From Epilithonimonas zeae (GTDB taxonomy: Bacteria; Bacteroidota; Bacteroidia; Flavobacteriales; Weeksellaceae): 64,000 nt of DNA. How positions within the stretch are numbered: the first letter of the stretch is position 1; each line of letters starts with the position of its first letter. The translations under genes were made by a program, and so were the position numbers. Positions 42,758 through 51,529 of the stretch are shown one piece after another. The stretch lies in the NCBI RefSeq assembly GCF_023278365.1, contig NZ_CP075338.1, forward strand, positions 3,286,001 through 3,350,000, given 5' to 3'. Under the pieces are notes generated by a model. The model was given only the letters and a program-made list of their open reading frames with translations. It ran no database searches and was not told the origin of the DNA.

Positions 42758-43102
42758 ATGATAAAATCAAAACAAAATACAGAACACTATAATTGGGGCG
42801 GAAACTGTGATAGTTGGGTTTTACTGAACTCAGATAATCTTTCAATTAAACAAGAAGTAATGCCGCCTAACTCAAAAGAAGAACTGCATTTTCATAAAAA
42901 TGCACAACAGTTTTTTTTTATTTTAAAAGGAAAAGCCACTTTTGTCGTGGATGAAGAAGTTTTCGAAGTGGCTGAAAATTCAGGATTTCACATCGCATCA
43001 AATAAAAAGCACTTGATAAAAAATCAATCAGATTTCGGTTTGGAATTTCTTGTCATATCAAATCCTTCAACAAATAATGATAGATTTGCAGTAGAAAAAT
43101 AA
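42758..43102 (+). CDS. Small cupin-domain protein
   Basis: A 114-residue single cupin. Motif 1 is LHFHKNAQQFFFILKGKATF (about 45-64, with two His and Gln in the usual Glu-position) and motif 2 is HIASNKKHLIKN (His ligand). The ATG at 42758 follows the start GAGAAAG-ATG; a start further upstream would lie inside repeat R4 and is rejected. waaA follows after 3 nt, so the pair is cotranscribed. Ligand or substrate unknown; a sugar-binding or modifying role would fit the neighbour. Confidence 0.8.
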   Translation: MIKSKQNTEHYNWGGNCDSWVLLNSDNLSIKQEVMPPNSKEELHFHKNAQQFFFILKGKATFVVDEEVFEVAENSGFHIASNKKHLIKNQSDFGLEFLVISNPSTNNDRFAVEK

Positions 43103-43105
43103 AAG

Positions 43106-44374
43106 ATGAAATCGCTATACAATCTTTCTATCCATCTAATGATTTTGGGGATGAAAATCTTTTCCCTGTTTGATTCTAAAACAAAAAAAGGAGTACGGGG
43201 AAGAAAAGAATCTTCGAAAATCGTTCGGGAAAAAATCCAAGGGCAAAAAGTGATTTGGATGCACGCAGCAAGTCTTGGCGAGTATGAGCAAGGTCTTCCG
43301 GTTCTCGAAAAACTAAAAGAACAATTCCCAGAACATAAAACTTTGGTCACTTTTTTCTCACCTTCCGGTTACGAAAATGTGAAGAAAAGAAAGCAGATTG
43401 CTGACGCCGTTTGTTATTTGCCTTTCGATAGGAAAAAAGATATAAAAGAGTTTGTTTCCACTTTCGAGACGGAGATTTTTTTCACTGTAAAATATGATTA
43501 TTGGTACAATCTTTTAGAAGAATTAAAAAATCGAGGAACTAAAGTCTATGTGATTTCCGCACTGTTTTATGAACATCAGCTGTTTTTTGAAAGCTATGGA
43601 AAATGGTTTGCAAAACAGCTTCGTAAAAATATCGATTGGTTTTTTCATCAGACTATCAAGTCTCAGGCTTTGGCAAAAAAAATTGGGTTGACCAATTCTA
43701 CGGTTTCCGGCGATACCAGATTTGACAGGGTAAAGCAGTTTTTGGATAGAGATAACCATTTGGAATTTATACAAGAATTCAAAGGCGATCAAAAATTGAT
43801 TGTGTTTGGAAGTAGCTGGCATGCGGAAGAAGATATTGCGCAGGTTCTTGTGAAAAAATTGCCTGAAACCAAAATAATTATTGTACCTCACGATTTGCAT
43901 CGGGTTCCGCATTTGCAAAGATTATTTCCAAATGCAAATCTCTATAGTTCACTTTCCAACTCTCAAACTCCAGAACTTTCAAATGTTCAAATTCTCATCA
44001 TCGATTCCATTGGAAAACTTTCCAAATTATATTCTTATGCAGATTTAGCAGTAGTTGGTGGTGGATTCCATTCGGCGGGATTGCATAATATTCTGGAAGC
44101 TGCGGTTTATGGCGTTCCTGTGGTTTTCGGAAATCAATACAAGAAAAATCCGGAAGCAGATACATTGATTGCAGCAAAAGGCGCAAAGAGCTTTGATGAT
44201 TTTGTTGCTGCTTCAACTTTCATCACGGAATTGATTAACAAAGATTCTAAAACTGAAATCGGTGAAAAGTCTTATCTAAAGGAAATGGCAGAGAAGGCAA
44301 ATGAATTTGTCAATTCTCAACCGAATTCTACTGAGATTATTGTGAAGAAAATTTTGTCTTTTGAGGAAATTTAA
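43106..44374 (+). CDS. waaA: 3-deoxy-D-manno-octulosonic acid transferase
   Basis: Attaches Kdo to lipid IVA from CMP-Kdo at the inner membrane (WaaA/KdtA). 422 residues. N-terminal hydrophobic segment; IWMHAASLGEYEQGLPVLEK (about 50-69) with the catalytic-Glu region; TFFSPSGYE; the KYDYWYN stretch; and the C-terminal domain with VFGSSWHAEED and VVGGGFHSAGLHNILEAAVY. A Ser/Asn/Gln-rich insert (about 281-300) sits before ILIIDSIGKLSKLYSYADL. It follows the cupin gene by 3 nt. Confidence 0.93.
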   Translation: MKSLYNLSIHLMILGMKIFSLFDSKTKKGVRGRKESSKIVREKIQGQKVIWMHAASLGEYEQGLPVLEKLKEQFPEHKTLVTFFSPSGYENVKKRKQIADAVCYLPFDRKKDIKEFVSTFETEIFFTVKYDYWYNLLEELKNRGTKVYVISALFYEHQLFFESYGKWFAKQLRKNIDWFFHQTIKSQALAKKIGLTNSTVSGDTRFDRVKQFLDRDNHLEFIQEFKGDQKLIVFGSSWHAEEDIAQVLVKKLPETKIIIVPHDLHRVPHLQRLFPNANLYSSLSNSQTPELSNVQILIIDSIGKLSKLYSYADLAVVGGGFHSAGLHNILEAAVYGVPVVFGNQYKKNPEADTLIAAKGAKSFDDFVAASTFITELINKDSKTEIGEKSYLKEMAEKANEFVNSQPNSTEIIVKKILSFEEI

Positions 44375-44383
44375 TTCTCGCAG

Positions 44384-44447
44384 ATTGAGCTAATTTGGCA
44401 GATTTAATTGAACTAAAATCTGCTTAATCTGCCAAATCAGCAAGATG
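44384..44447. repeat. Imperfect palindrome E4
   Basis: AATTTGGCAGATTTAA (44392-44407) pairs with TTAATCTGCCAAAT (44424-44437) apart from one bulge, and the flanks pair in part. It lies between convergent genes and could act as a terminator for either. Confidence 0.5.
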
Positions 44448-44464
44448 AAAAATGAGTTCTAAGT

Positions 44465-45091
44465 TTATCTCAGGAAACCTTCACTCTTGATATTTTTTAC
44501 AATCAATTCAAAATGGTCAGGAATGTTTTCACATTTCAGCCAATTGAAATCGAAGCTATTATTGACACAAAGTTTGCTTAAATAAATATTGTTGTCGATT
44601 TTCTCATTAAGGTTTTCCAGTAGCTCATCAAATTCCAACCAATAATCTTCGTCCAGTTTTTTGATTTGGATTAAGGCTTTGATGATTTTGTTGATGAGAT
44701 AAATGTAAAGTTTGTAAACGGCATCAAATCTCTGTCTTCCCAGTTTTTCGTTATGTTCAAGGATTTTATTGACTAAAAATAAATTAAGATAAACGTCTCC
44801 AAATTTATCTGTTGTAATTTTGACGTGTTCCGTGATTTCTGCGCTCAGTTTTCTGATTAAAACCAAAAAATATTTCTGATTGGCAACATATCTGGAAATC
44901 TCGGTAACTTTTTCGTTGATGATTTCTTCCATCGTATTTCGTTTGTCATCCGTCGTTTCCGGGTCGATGAGTTCAAAATAGAGTTTCTTAGAAAGCAATT
45001 TGTCCTTCTTCAATAATCGGAAAATCAACCGATCTTTCTCAATTGGAGAAAACTCGCTCAAAGCCTGTTTGAATTCTTTTGAATATTCCAT
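44465..45091 (-). CDS. Hypothetical helical protein, coupled to a glycosyltransferase
   Basis: A 208-residue, almost wholly alpha-helical soluble protein with many Lys, Leu, Glu and Ile. EFKQALSEFSPIEKDRLIFR at the N-terminus and DEIINEKVTEIS-like heptads suggest coiled coils or a helical bundle. No signal or membrane segment. It starts at an ATG that overlaps the stop of the glycosyltransferase gene by 1 nt (TAATG), so translation is coupled. I recognise no certain family (deoxynucleoside or DUF-like helical proteins exist beside GT genes in the phylum). Confidence 0.75.
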   Translation of the reverse strand: MEYSKEFKQALSEFSPIEKDRLIFRLLKKDKLLSKKLYFELIDPETTDDKRNTMEEIINEKVTEISRYVANQKYFLVLIRKLSAEITEHVKITTDKFGDVYLNLFLVNKILEHNEKLGRQRFDAVYKLYIYLINKIIKALIQIKKLDEDYWLEFDELLENLNEKIDNNIYLSKLCVNNSFDFNWLKCENIPDHFELIVKNIKSEGFLR

Positions 45092-45846
45092 TAATTAAAG
45101 ATTTTAGAATATTTGATAAAACCGTTAAAAGCCCAATTGGCAGTATAATACAGAGATTTTAATGTTGAGAATTTCATATAATCTTTGTACACCAAATATT
45201 GGTCCTTCATTATATTGGTCTTTTTTCTGGAAACGCTGTTGGGCAACATTCGGTATTTTGATAAAGTTTTTTTCAGAGGTTTTCCTTGCGGAATTTTTTT
45301 TAATAATTCCAGCCACATTACGTGGTCTTCACGTTTTGTGCCTTCCGGAAAATAGAATTTCCCAACTCTTTTAGAATCATACATCGATGCTAAAAGAGAC
45401 AATCTGCAGGTTTTCAAAAGATTATTAAATGTCACAATTGTATCAGCTTCGTAATCTCCAATTTTAGTTGGATTCAGGTTTTCGTCACAGCGTGAATACG
45501 TGGAATAAGCCAATTCTGAATTTTCTTTTTTCATGAAATTGATCATTTCTTCAAGAAAATTCGGTTCCCAAAAATCGTCAGCATCCAGAAAAGTGATGAA
45601 TCTTCCTGTTGCATTTTCAAGGGAAATATTTCTTGCGTGACCTGCGCCTCCATTTTTTTCAGCTTTGAAAACTTTTATTCTCGGATCGCTTTGTTTTTCT
45701 AGGATTTCCACCGAATTATCCGTCGAACAATCATCTGTTATCAGCCATTCCCAGTCCTGGAAAGTTTGATTGAGTACAGAATCAATGGTGTCGTTCAGAT
45801 ATTTCGAAGAATTATAACTCGGTGTGATGATAGAAATTTCAGGCAC
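45091..45846 (-). CDS. Glycosyltransferase family 2
   Basis: A GT-A enzyme of 251 residues if started at GTG 45846 (PEISIITPSYNSSKY follows directly); a TTG at 45879 would add 11 residues. TPSYNSSKYLNDTIDSVLNQ, ITDDCSTDNSVEIL, and the DxD segment FLDADDFWEP (about 88-97) are clear. REDHVMWLELL matches the acceptor-side ED motif of the family. It leads the two-gene unit with the helical protein and points away from leuS. Envelope glycan synthesis is likely; sugar unknown. Confidence 0.88.
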   Translation of the reverse strand: MPEISIITPSYNSSKYLNDTIDSVLNQTFQDWEWLITDDCSTDNSVEILEKQSDPRIKVFKAEKNGGAGHARNISLENATGRFITFLDADDFWEPNFLEEMINFMKKENSELAYSTYSRCDENLNPTKIGDYEADTIVTFNNLLKTCRLSLLASMYDSKRVGKFYFPEGTKREDHVMWLELLKKIPQGKPLKKTLSKYRMLPNSVSRKKTNIMKDQYLVYKDYMKFSTLKSLYYTANWAFNGFIKYSKIFN

Positions 45847-45939
45847 TTGTGAATTTTTTACAAAGATAGATAAAGACAAGAAGATAAAAGAATAAAGAAA
45901 AAAGACTTCTTTATGGTTAAAGCACTTCGATGGAGTTTA

Positions 45940-45970
45940 TATTGAGCGAAGTCGAAATGCTCAGTTTGAC
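45940..45970 (+). repeat. Short dispersed repeat S5a
   Basis: ATTGAGCGAAGTCGAAATGC then TCAGTTTGACA: a relative of the GAGCGGAGTCGAAG repeats. Confidence 0.5.
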
Positions 45971-45997
45971 ATCTCTAATGCTAATTTTTTTTTAAGT

Positions 45998-46024
45998 TGT
46001 CAGTCTGAGCGGAGTCGAAGACTT
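45998..46024 (-). repeat. Short dispersed repeat S5b
   Basis: TGTCAGTCTGAGCGGAGTCG then AAGACT on the plus strand. Its ends match those of S1, S2 and S4 (AGTCTTCGA ... CAGACTGACA on the minus strand), and its middle matches S3. Confidence 0.65.
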
Positions 46025-46142
46025 TTGTATTTGTGTTTGTTCGTCGTTTAAAAAACAAATGTTGATTCGAAGCTGAAACTCGCAACCCGAATTATCTCCT
46101 ATTTATATATTATTTTTATTTGAATCAATGAATCTCGTTCCT

Positions 46143-46222
46143 CGATTTGAGCGGAAATCCTTTTTACGCAACGTAGTGGAGTGAAAAGATTGGGAGCGGA
46201 AGGCGGATTAAGTTGCCCCAAA
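46143..46222 (-). repeat. Dispersed repeat R5 (arm type A, inverted)
   Basis: On the minus strand: TTGGGGCAACTTAATCCGCC then TTCCGCTCC, centre AATCTTTTCAC ... GTAAAAAGGATT, right arm TTCCGCTCAAATCG. The outer pairing is partly lost. Confidence 0.75.
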
Positions 46223-46230
46223 ATTTAAAA

Positions 46231-46260
46231 TTGTCATTTCCTCTCAAAATCTTAACTTTG
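46231..46260 (+). promoter_or_regulatory. Promoter of leuS
   Basis: TTG at 46231-46233, 19-nt spacer, TAACTTTG at 46253-46260. The ATG is 45 nt on. It lies just after repeat R5. Confidence 0.75.
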
Positions 46261-46304
46261 TGAATCTTAAAAAAATTATTCATTATTAATTCTTACTTTA
46301 TAGA

Positions 46305-49115
46305 ATGTTTTACGACCATCAGCAGATAGAAAAAAAGTGGCAGAAATATTGGGAAGACAACCAAACTTACAAAACTTCCGACTCAACAGATAAACCGAAA
46401 TTTTACGTCCTCGATATGTTTCCGTATCCTTCCGGAGCCGGACTTCACGTGGGACATCCGCTTGGTTATATTGCTTCTGATATCTATGCGAGATACAAAA
46501 GACATCAGGGTTTCAACGTTCTTCATCCGGTTGGTTACGATAGTTTCGGGCTTCCGGCGGAGCAATATGCCATCCAGACAGGAACACATCCAGCCATTAC
46601 AACCGAACAAAATATCACGAGATATGAGGAACAATTAAGAAAAATTGGTTTCTCTTTCGACTGGAGTAGAGAAGTCAGAACTTCAGACGCTTCTTATTAT
46701 AAATGGACGCAATGGATTTTTATTCAGTTGTTCCATTCCTGGTATAATAAAAATACGGACAAGGCAGAATCTATCGAAACTTTAATCAAACATTTTGAGG
46801 AAAAAGGAAGCGAAGGATTAAATGCCAATCAAAATGAAGAACTGAATTTCACTGCAGAAGAATGGAAAAATGCTTCTGAAATTGATAAAGGTGCAATCTT
46901 ATTGAATTATCGTTTGGCTTACAGAGCGGAAACGACTGTGAACTGGTGTCCGGCTCTCGGAACAGTTTTGGCTAATGACGAAATAAAAGATGGAAAATCC
47001 GAAAGAGGAGGTTTTCCTGTTTTCCAAAAGAAAATGATGCAGTGGAGTATGAGAATCTCTGCATACTCAGAAAGATTGCTGCAAGGTTTGAAAACTTTGG
47101 ATTGGCCACAACCTTTGAAAGATTCTCAGGAATATTGGATTGGAAAATCTCAAGGTGCGCAAGTTAGATTTGCAACTGAAAATGGAGAAACAATTGAGGT
47201 TTTCACAACAAGACCAGATACAATTTTCGGAGCGACTTTTATGGTTTTGGCGCCGGAAAATCCTTTGGTTCAAAATTTAACAACCGAAGAGCAAGCGACG
47301 GAAATTGCAAATTACATAGAAGAAACCTCCAAAAAAACAGAACGTGATAGAATGGCTGACGTGAAAAACGTGAGTGGTGCTTTTACGGGAAGTTATGCGA
47401 TTAATCCTTTCAATGGAAACAAAATTCCGGTTTATATCTCGGATTATGTGTTGATGGGTTACGGAACGGGTGCTGTGATGGCGGTTCCTGCACACGATGA
47501 GCGTGACCACAGATTTGCGAAGAAATTTAATTTGGAAATAATCAAAGTTGTGGAATCTGATGTAGATGTTCAGGAAGAAGCTTATGATTCGAAAGATTCG
47601 GTTTGTGTGAATTCTGATTTCTTGAATGGTCTTAATTATAATGATGCGAAAGCAAAAATCATTGCTGAAATCGAAAATAAAGGAATTGGTCACGGTACTA
47701 CGAATTACAGACAGCGTGATGCGATTTTCTCAAGACAAAGATATTGGGGCGAGCCGGTTCCTATATATTATAAGGATGGAATGCCGTACACATTACCAAA
47801 TTCTGCTTTGCCTTTGGAATTGCCTGAGGTTGAAAAATATTTGCCAACTGAAGATGGAGACCCACCATTAGGAAATGCAAAAACATTTGCTTGGGACGAA
47901 TCGAACCAAAAAGTGGTTGATACAGATTTGATTGATAACAAAACCGTTTTCCCATTAGAATTATCCACAATGCCGGGTTGGGCGGGAAGTTCTTGGTATT
48001 TCCTAAGATATATGGACCCGAATGATGATGAGGTTTTTGCTAAAAAAGAACTGTCAGATTATTGGGGTCAAGTTGATTTGTATATTGGCGGAAGTGAGCA
48101 CGCAACAGGGCACTTGTTATATTCTCGTTTTTGGAATATGTTCTTAAAAGATAGAGGTTATATTGAACAAAACGAACCTTTCCAAAAGTTGATTAATCAA
48201 GGGATGATTTTGGGGATGAGTGCTTTAATTCATAGAATTGACGGAACAAATAAAATTGTTTCAAAAAATCTAGCAAGTGAATATCAAACTCAAAAAATTC
48301 CTGTTGATATTTCTATGTTGATTGGAACAACTGATGAAATTGATGTTGAAAAACTTAGAGTTTGGCGACCAGAATTTAATAATGCTGAATTTATTCTTGA
48401 AGATGGAAAATTAATTACCGAAAGGGAAGTAGAAAAAATGTCCAAGTCTAAATACAATGTTGTAAATCCTGATGACATCTGTAACGAATATGGAGCAGAT
48501 GGATTAAGATTGTATGAAATGTTCCTTGGTCCATTAGAACAGTCTAAGCCTTGGAACACGCAAGGTTTAAGTGGAGTTTACGGCTTCCTGAAAAAATTCT
48601 GGAATCTTTACTTTGACGGAGATAATTTTTCTGTTTCAGAGGAAGAGCCAACAAAAGAAGAATATAAAGTTCTGCATACCTTAATCAAGAAAGTGGTTTA
48701 CGATATTGAGAATTTCTCTTTCAATACTTCTGTATCATCTTTTATGATTGCTGTGAACGAATTGCAGAAATTAAAATGTAATAAACGCAATATTTTGCAA
48801 CCTTTAGCTGTTATTATCTCACCATATGCGCCACATATTTGCGAAGAGGTATGGAATTTGCTGGGAAATAATGCTTCTATTGAATTTGAACCGTTTCCAA
48901 CTCTTGATGAAAGCTATCTGATTGAAGATGAGATAGATTATCCGGTAAGCTTCAATGGTAAGATGAAATTTAAAATCAAATTGGCTGCTGATTTAGGAAA
49001 AGAAGAAGTTGAGAAAATAATGATGGAGAATGATGATGTAAAAAGATTCTTAGGAGATAAATCAGTTAAAAATTTCATCTTCGTTCCAAAGAAAATCATT
49101 AATATTGTTATATGA
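46305..49115 (+). CDS. leuS: Leucine--tRNA ligase
   Basis: Charges tRNA-Leu and edits mischarged tRNA. 936 residues. HIGH-type motif in PYPSGAGLHVGHPLGY (about 42-57), the CP1 editing domain (about 235-440, with TTRPDTIFGATFMVL and GTGAVMAVPAHDERD), and KMSKS in EKMSKSKYNVVNPDD (about 708-722). An insertion before KMSKS (about 640-705) is seen in Bacteroidota enzymes. The first 50 and the last 200 residues are as expected. It has its own promoter and no cotranscribed neighbour. Confidence 0.97.
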   Translation: MFYDHQQIEKKWQKYWEDNQTYKTSDSTDKPKFYVLDMFPYPSGAGLHVGHPLGYIASDIYARYKRHQGFNVLHPVGYDSFGLPAEQYAIQTGTHPAITTEQNITRYEEQLRKIGFSFDWSREVRTSDASYYKWTQWIFIQLFHSWYNKNTDKAESIETLIKHFEEKGSEGLNANQNEELNFTAEEWKNASEIDKGAILLNYRLAYRAETTVNWCPALGTVLANDEIKDGKSERGGFPVFQKKMMQWSMRISAYSERLLQGLKTLDWPQPLKDSQEYWIGKSQGAQVRFATENGETIEVFTTRPDTIFGATFMVLAPENPLVQNLTTEEQATEIANYIEETSKKTERDRMADVKNVSGAFTGSYAINPFNGNKIPVYISDYVLMGYGTGAVMAVPAHDERDHRFAKKFNLEIIKVVESDVDVQEEAYDSKDSVCVNSDFLNGLNYNDAKAKIIAEIENKGIGHGTTNYRQRDAIFSRQRYWGEPVPIYYKDGMPYTLPNSALPLELPEVEKYLPTEDGDPPLGNAKTFAWDESNQKVVDTDLIDNKTVFPLELSTMPGWAGSSWYFLRYMDPNDDEVFAKKELSDYWGQVDLYIGGSEHATGHLLYSRFWNMFLKDRGYIEQNEPFQKLINQGMILGMSALIHRIDGTNKIVSKNLASEYQTQKIPVDISMLIGTTDEIDVEKLRVWRPEFNNAEFILEDGKLITEREVEKMSKSKYNVVNPDDICNEYGADGLRLYEMFLGPLEQSKPWNTQGLSGVYGFLKKFWNLYFDGDNFSVSEEEPTKEEYKVLHTLIKKVVYDIENFSFNTSVSSFMIAVNELQKLKCNKRNILQPLAVIISPYAPHICEEVWNLLGNNASIEFEPFPTLDESYLIEDEIDYPVSFNGKMKFKIKLAADLGKEEVEKIMMENDDVKRFLGDKSVKNFIFVPKKIINIVI

Positions 49116-49401
49116 TTTTGGAATTCTTTAAGAAACGTTAAGAAAAATTGTTATTCTATACATTGGAATTTATTGAAATTAAAATCGTAATTAATGCAAG
49201 TCAATTTTATATATCTTCCATTAATGTTTCTAAAAGAGATAATGATTTCATAAAAACAAGGTTTTAATTTAATTAATAATTAAATAAAGCGGTTTTAGTA
49301 GATAAAAAAATTACAAGTCAAACGGAAAATAATTTTGCATTTTCCAAATATTTGACTTTATTTTACACGATAAAATTTAACAATTATAATTTAGTTTTAA
49401 T
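49116..49401 (+). other. 286-bp leader of the Ton locus
   Basis: A+T-rich, no gene. It holds the hairpin with an embedded promoter box at 49324-49345. Confidence 0.5.
49324..49345 (+). promoter_or_regulatory. Hairpin-embedded -7 box before exbB
   Basis: GGAAAAT / ATTTTCC, 7-bp arms, around AATTTTGC. TAATTTTG (49330-49337) fits TAnnTTTG. The same TAATTTTGCATTTTC string recurs at 50290-50304 before exbD. No TTG is found at the proper distance. Confidence 0.5.
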
Positions 49402-50265
49402 ATGGAAATGAATGTTTCAAACACAGATGAGCAAGTAGTTGCTAAGAAAAAAGGAGGACTTAATCCTGCGGTAATTATTCCTATTTTATTAGTGATAGGT
49501 ATTGCCATTTATTTATTTGTTTGTGGTAACCCGTCAAACTTTACTGCTGACCCTCGTATTGATGGAGTAGCTTCTGTTGCTTTTGCAGATATCGAAAGTA
49601 AGGAATTACACCCACACGGTTTAGGAATGGTTTATATGGGTGGATTTATCGTACCAATCCTTATTACATTCATGATCACGGTTATTGTATTTGCTATCGA
49701 GCGTGCATTCGTTTTGAGCAAAGCGGCTGGAAATGGTAGCGTAGATAACTTCGTTTTAAAAATCAGAAGTTTGCTAAACCAAAACAAAGTTGACGAAGCT
49801 CTTGAAGAGTGTGACAGACAACAAGGATCTGTAGGTAATGTTGTGAAAGAAGGTCTTACGACTTACAAAGCATTAGCAAAAGATACTACACTAGACAAAG
49901 AACAAAAAATGGCTGCGCTTACAAAAGCAATCGAAGAAGCTACTACGCTTGAAATGCCAATGTTGGAGAAAAACATGATGATCCTTTCTACACTAGGTAC
50001 AGTTGCAACTTTGGTAGCACTACTTGGAACGGTAATCGGGATGATTAGAGCGTTTGCTGCTTTAGGTGGTGGAGGTGGAACTCCTGATGCTGCTGCATTA
50101 TCAATCGGTATTTCTGAGGCCTTGATGAACACAGCTTTGGGTATTGGTACTTCTGCAATCGCAATTATTCTTTATAACTTCTTTACGTCTAAAATTGACG
50201 GATTGACTTACAAGATCGATGAGATCTCTATGAGCATCCAACAGTCTTTTGCTGAATTTCACTAA
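49402..50265 (+). CDS. exbB: MotA/TolQ/ExbB proton channel family protein
   Basis: A 287-residue inner-membrane proton-channel subunit that energises TonB-dependent uptake. Membrane helix 1 lies at about 22-40 (PAVIIPILLVIGIAIYLFV), helix 2 at about 77-100 (GGFIVPILITFMITVIVFAI), the cytoplasmic domain at about 100-185, and helices 3 with LSTLGTVATLVALLGTVIGM (about 194-213) and TALGIGTSAIAIILYNFF. The Thr and Gly pattern of the TolQ/ExbB channel is intact. It starts a locus with two exbD genes and tonB (78, 11 and 33 nt gaps). Confidence 0.95.
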   Translation: MEMNVSNTDEQVVAKKKGGLNPAVIIPILLVIGIAIYLFVCGNPSNFTADPRIDGVASVAFADIESKELHPHGLGMVYMGGFIVPILITFMITVIVFAIERAFVLSKAAGNGSVDNFVLKIRSLLNQNKVDEALEECDRQQGSVGNVVKEGLTTYKALAKDTTLDKEQKMAALTKAIEEATTLEMPMLEKNMMILSTLGTVATLVALLGTVIGMIRAFAALGGGGGTPDAAALSIGISEALMNTALGIGTSAIAIILYNFFTSKIDGLTYKIDEISMSIQQSFAEFH

Positions 50266-50282
50266 GAAATAAAGCAACAAGG

Positions 50283-50304
50283 GAAAATGTAATTTTGCAT
50301 TTTC
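50283..50304 (+). promoter_or_regulatory. Hairpin-embedded -7 box between exbB and exbD
   Basis: GAAAATG / CATTTTC, 7-bp arms, loop TAATTTTG (50290-50297). Same motif as at 49324-49345. It could be an internal promoter or an RNA hairpin that sets the exbB:exbD ratio. Confidence 0.5.
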
Positions 50305-50342
50305 AAAATTCATAAATTAGTTAAACAAAGACATTTATAATA

Positions 50343-50945
50343 ATGGCGAGAATTAAACCAAAAAGACATGGAGTAGTTACGGACATGACCGCGATGTGTG
50401 ATGTTGCGTTCCTACTACTTACATTCTTTATATTAACCACACAGTTCAAAAAACCTGATGTGGAGCAAATAAAACCGCCTTCTTCTATATCAGAGAAATT
50501 GCTTCCTGATGCAAGTCTTATGACAATAAATGTTACTCAAGCTGGTACATTCTATTTTCAACCTGTTGAAAACGGGACAGAAAGAATTCAGCTTCTTGAT
50601 AAAATGGGTCAGAAATACGGAATGAGTTTCACTAACCCAGAAAAAGTAGCATTTACAAAAGTACAAGCGGTAGGAGTACCAATGGGACAGCTAAAAAGTT
50701 ATTTGAATCTTCCTGAAGATCAGCAAAAAGCTTTCAAAGCAACTACAGGTATTCCAATGGATAGTACAAATAAACAATTGATTGATTGGGTACAGCAAAG
50801 TTTAGCCGTTAATCCTAATTACAAGTTAGCGATTAAAGGTGACGTAACTACAAAGTATCCAAAAGTGAAAAGTTTATTTGAAGGTTTAAGAGATATTGAT
50901 TTTCTTAAATTTTGGTTGATCACATCACAAGAAAAATCTAATTAA
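50343..50945 (+). CDS. exbD: ExbD/TolR family biopolymer transporter (first copy)
   Basis: A 200-residue ExbD. A short basic N-terminus (ARIKPKRHGVV) precedes the single membrane helix (about 16-36) with the channel Asp in DMTAMCDVAFLLLTFFILTT. The periplasmic domain follows (about 45-200). It is longer than the second copy and has an extra stretch (about 85-140) with QLKSYLNLPEDQQKAF. It pairs with ExbB. The gap of 77 nt to exbB contains the second hairpin box, so it may also be made from an internal transcript. Confidence 0.93.
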   Translation: MARIKPKRHGVVTDMTAMCDVAFLLLTFFILTTQFKKPDVEQIKPPSSISEKLLPDASLMTINVTQAGTFYFQPVENGTERIQLLDKMGQKYGMSFTNPEKVAFTKVQAVGVPMGQLKSYLNLPEDQQKAFKATTGIPMDSTNKQLIDWVQQSLAVNPNYKLAIKGDVTTKYPKVKSLFEGLRDIDFLKFWLITSQEKSN

Positions 50946-50956
50946 TTCTATTAGAA

Positions 50957-51496
50957 ATGGCAGAAGTTCAAGTAAAAGAGGATAGCGGGAAAGGCGGCAA
51001 GGTCCGTTCGAAGAAACAGAACACCCGCGTAGATATGACGCCGATGGTAGATTTAGGTTTTCTTTTGATTACATTCTTTATGTTTACAACAACATTTAGT
51101 AAACCTAATGTAATGGATCTTGGTCTTCCGGCGAAACCAAAGGAAAACCAAAAACCACCTGATACAGAAATCAAATTGAATAATTCAATTTCTATCATCA
51201 TAGGTAAGGATAACAAGATTTTTTATCATCAACAAGATCAGGCTGGTCTTAATGAGCAAACACTTGTTGAAACTAACTTCGATAGAGAAGGCATTACGAA
51301 AGTAATTGAGAGAGCAAAAGCTGGAGCATCTGATAAAGACAAATTCACAGTAATTATCAAGCCAACAGACGATGCAGTATATAAAAACTTTGTAGACATT
51401 CTAGATGAGATGGCTGTTACCAAAAACGAAAGATATGGGGTTACCGATATCAAACCTTGGGAATTAGCAATCTACAAAAAGAAAGTAGGAGAATAA
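50957..51496 (+). CDS. exbD: ExbD/TolR family biopolymer transporter (second copy)
   Basis: A 179-residue ExbD paralogue. A longer basic N-terminus (about 1-26) leads to the membrane helix with DMTPMVDLGFLLITFFMFTT (about 27-46); the Asp is kept. The periplasmic domain has KDKFTVIIKPTDDAVYKNFV and a C-terminus EKYGVTDIKPWEL-like segment. Two ExbD proteins beside one ExbB and one TonB is the usual Bacteroidota layout, and it suggests hetero-assembly. It is 11 nt after the first exbD and 33 nt before tonB. Confidence 0.93.
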   Translation: MAEVQVKEDSGKGGKVRSKKQNTRVDMTPMVDLGFLLITFFMFTTTFSKPNVMDLGLPAKPKENQKPPDTEIKLNNSISIIIGKDNKIFYHQQDQAGLNEQTLVETNFDREGITKVIERAKAGASDKDKFTVIIKPTDDAVYKNFVDILDEMAVTKNERYGVTDIKPWELAIYKKKVGE

Positions 51497-51529
51497 TCCA
51501 CTACAAGTATTACATTTAATAATATTAAA

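Larger units (their letters stand above)
45847..46304. other. Gene-free spacer before leuS, rich in repeats
   Basis: No gene. It holds two short repeats (45940-45970 and 45998-46024), the inverted copy R5 and the leuS promoter. Confidence 0.7.

Noticed and set aside
1-46222. Type A/B repeats as integron attC sites
   Set aside because: They have paired ends and variable middles but lack the RYYYAAC/GTTRRRY core sites, and no integrase or cassette-like genes are present.
47277-47693. 138-codon ORF on the minus strand
   Set aside because: Antisense to the leuS editing domain; His/Phe/Arg-rich shadow.
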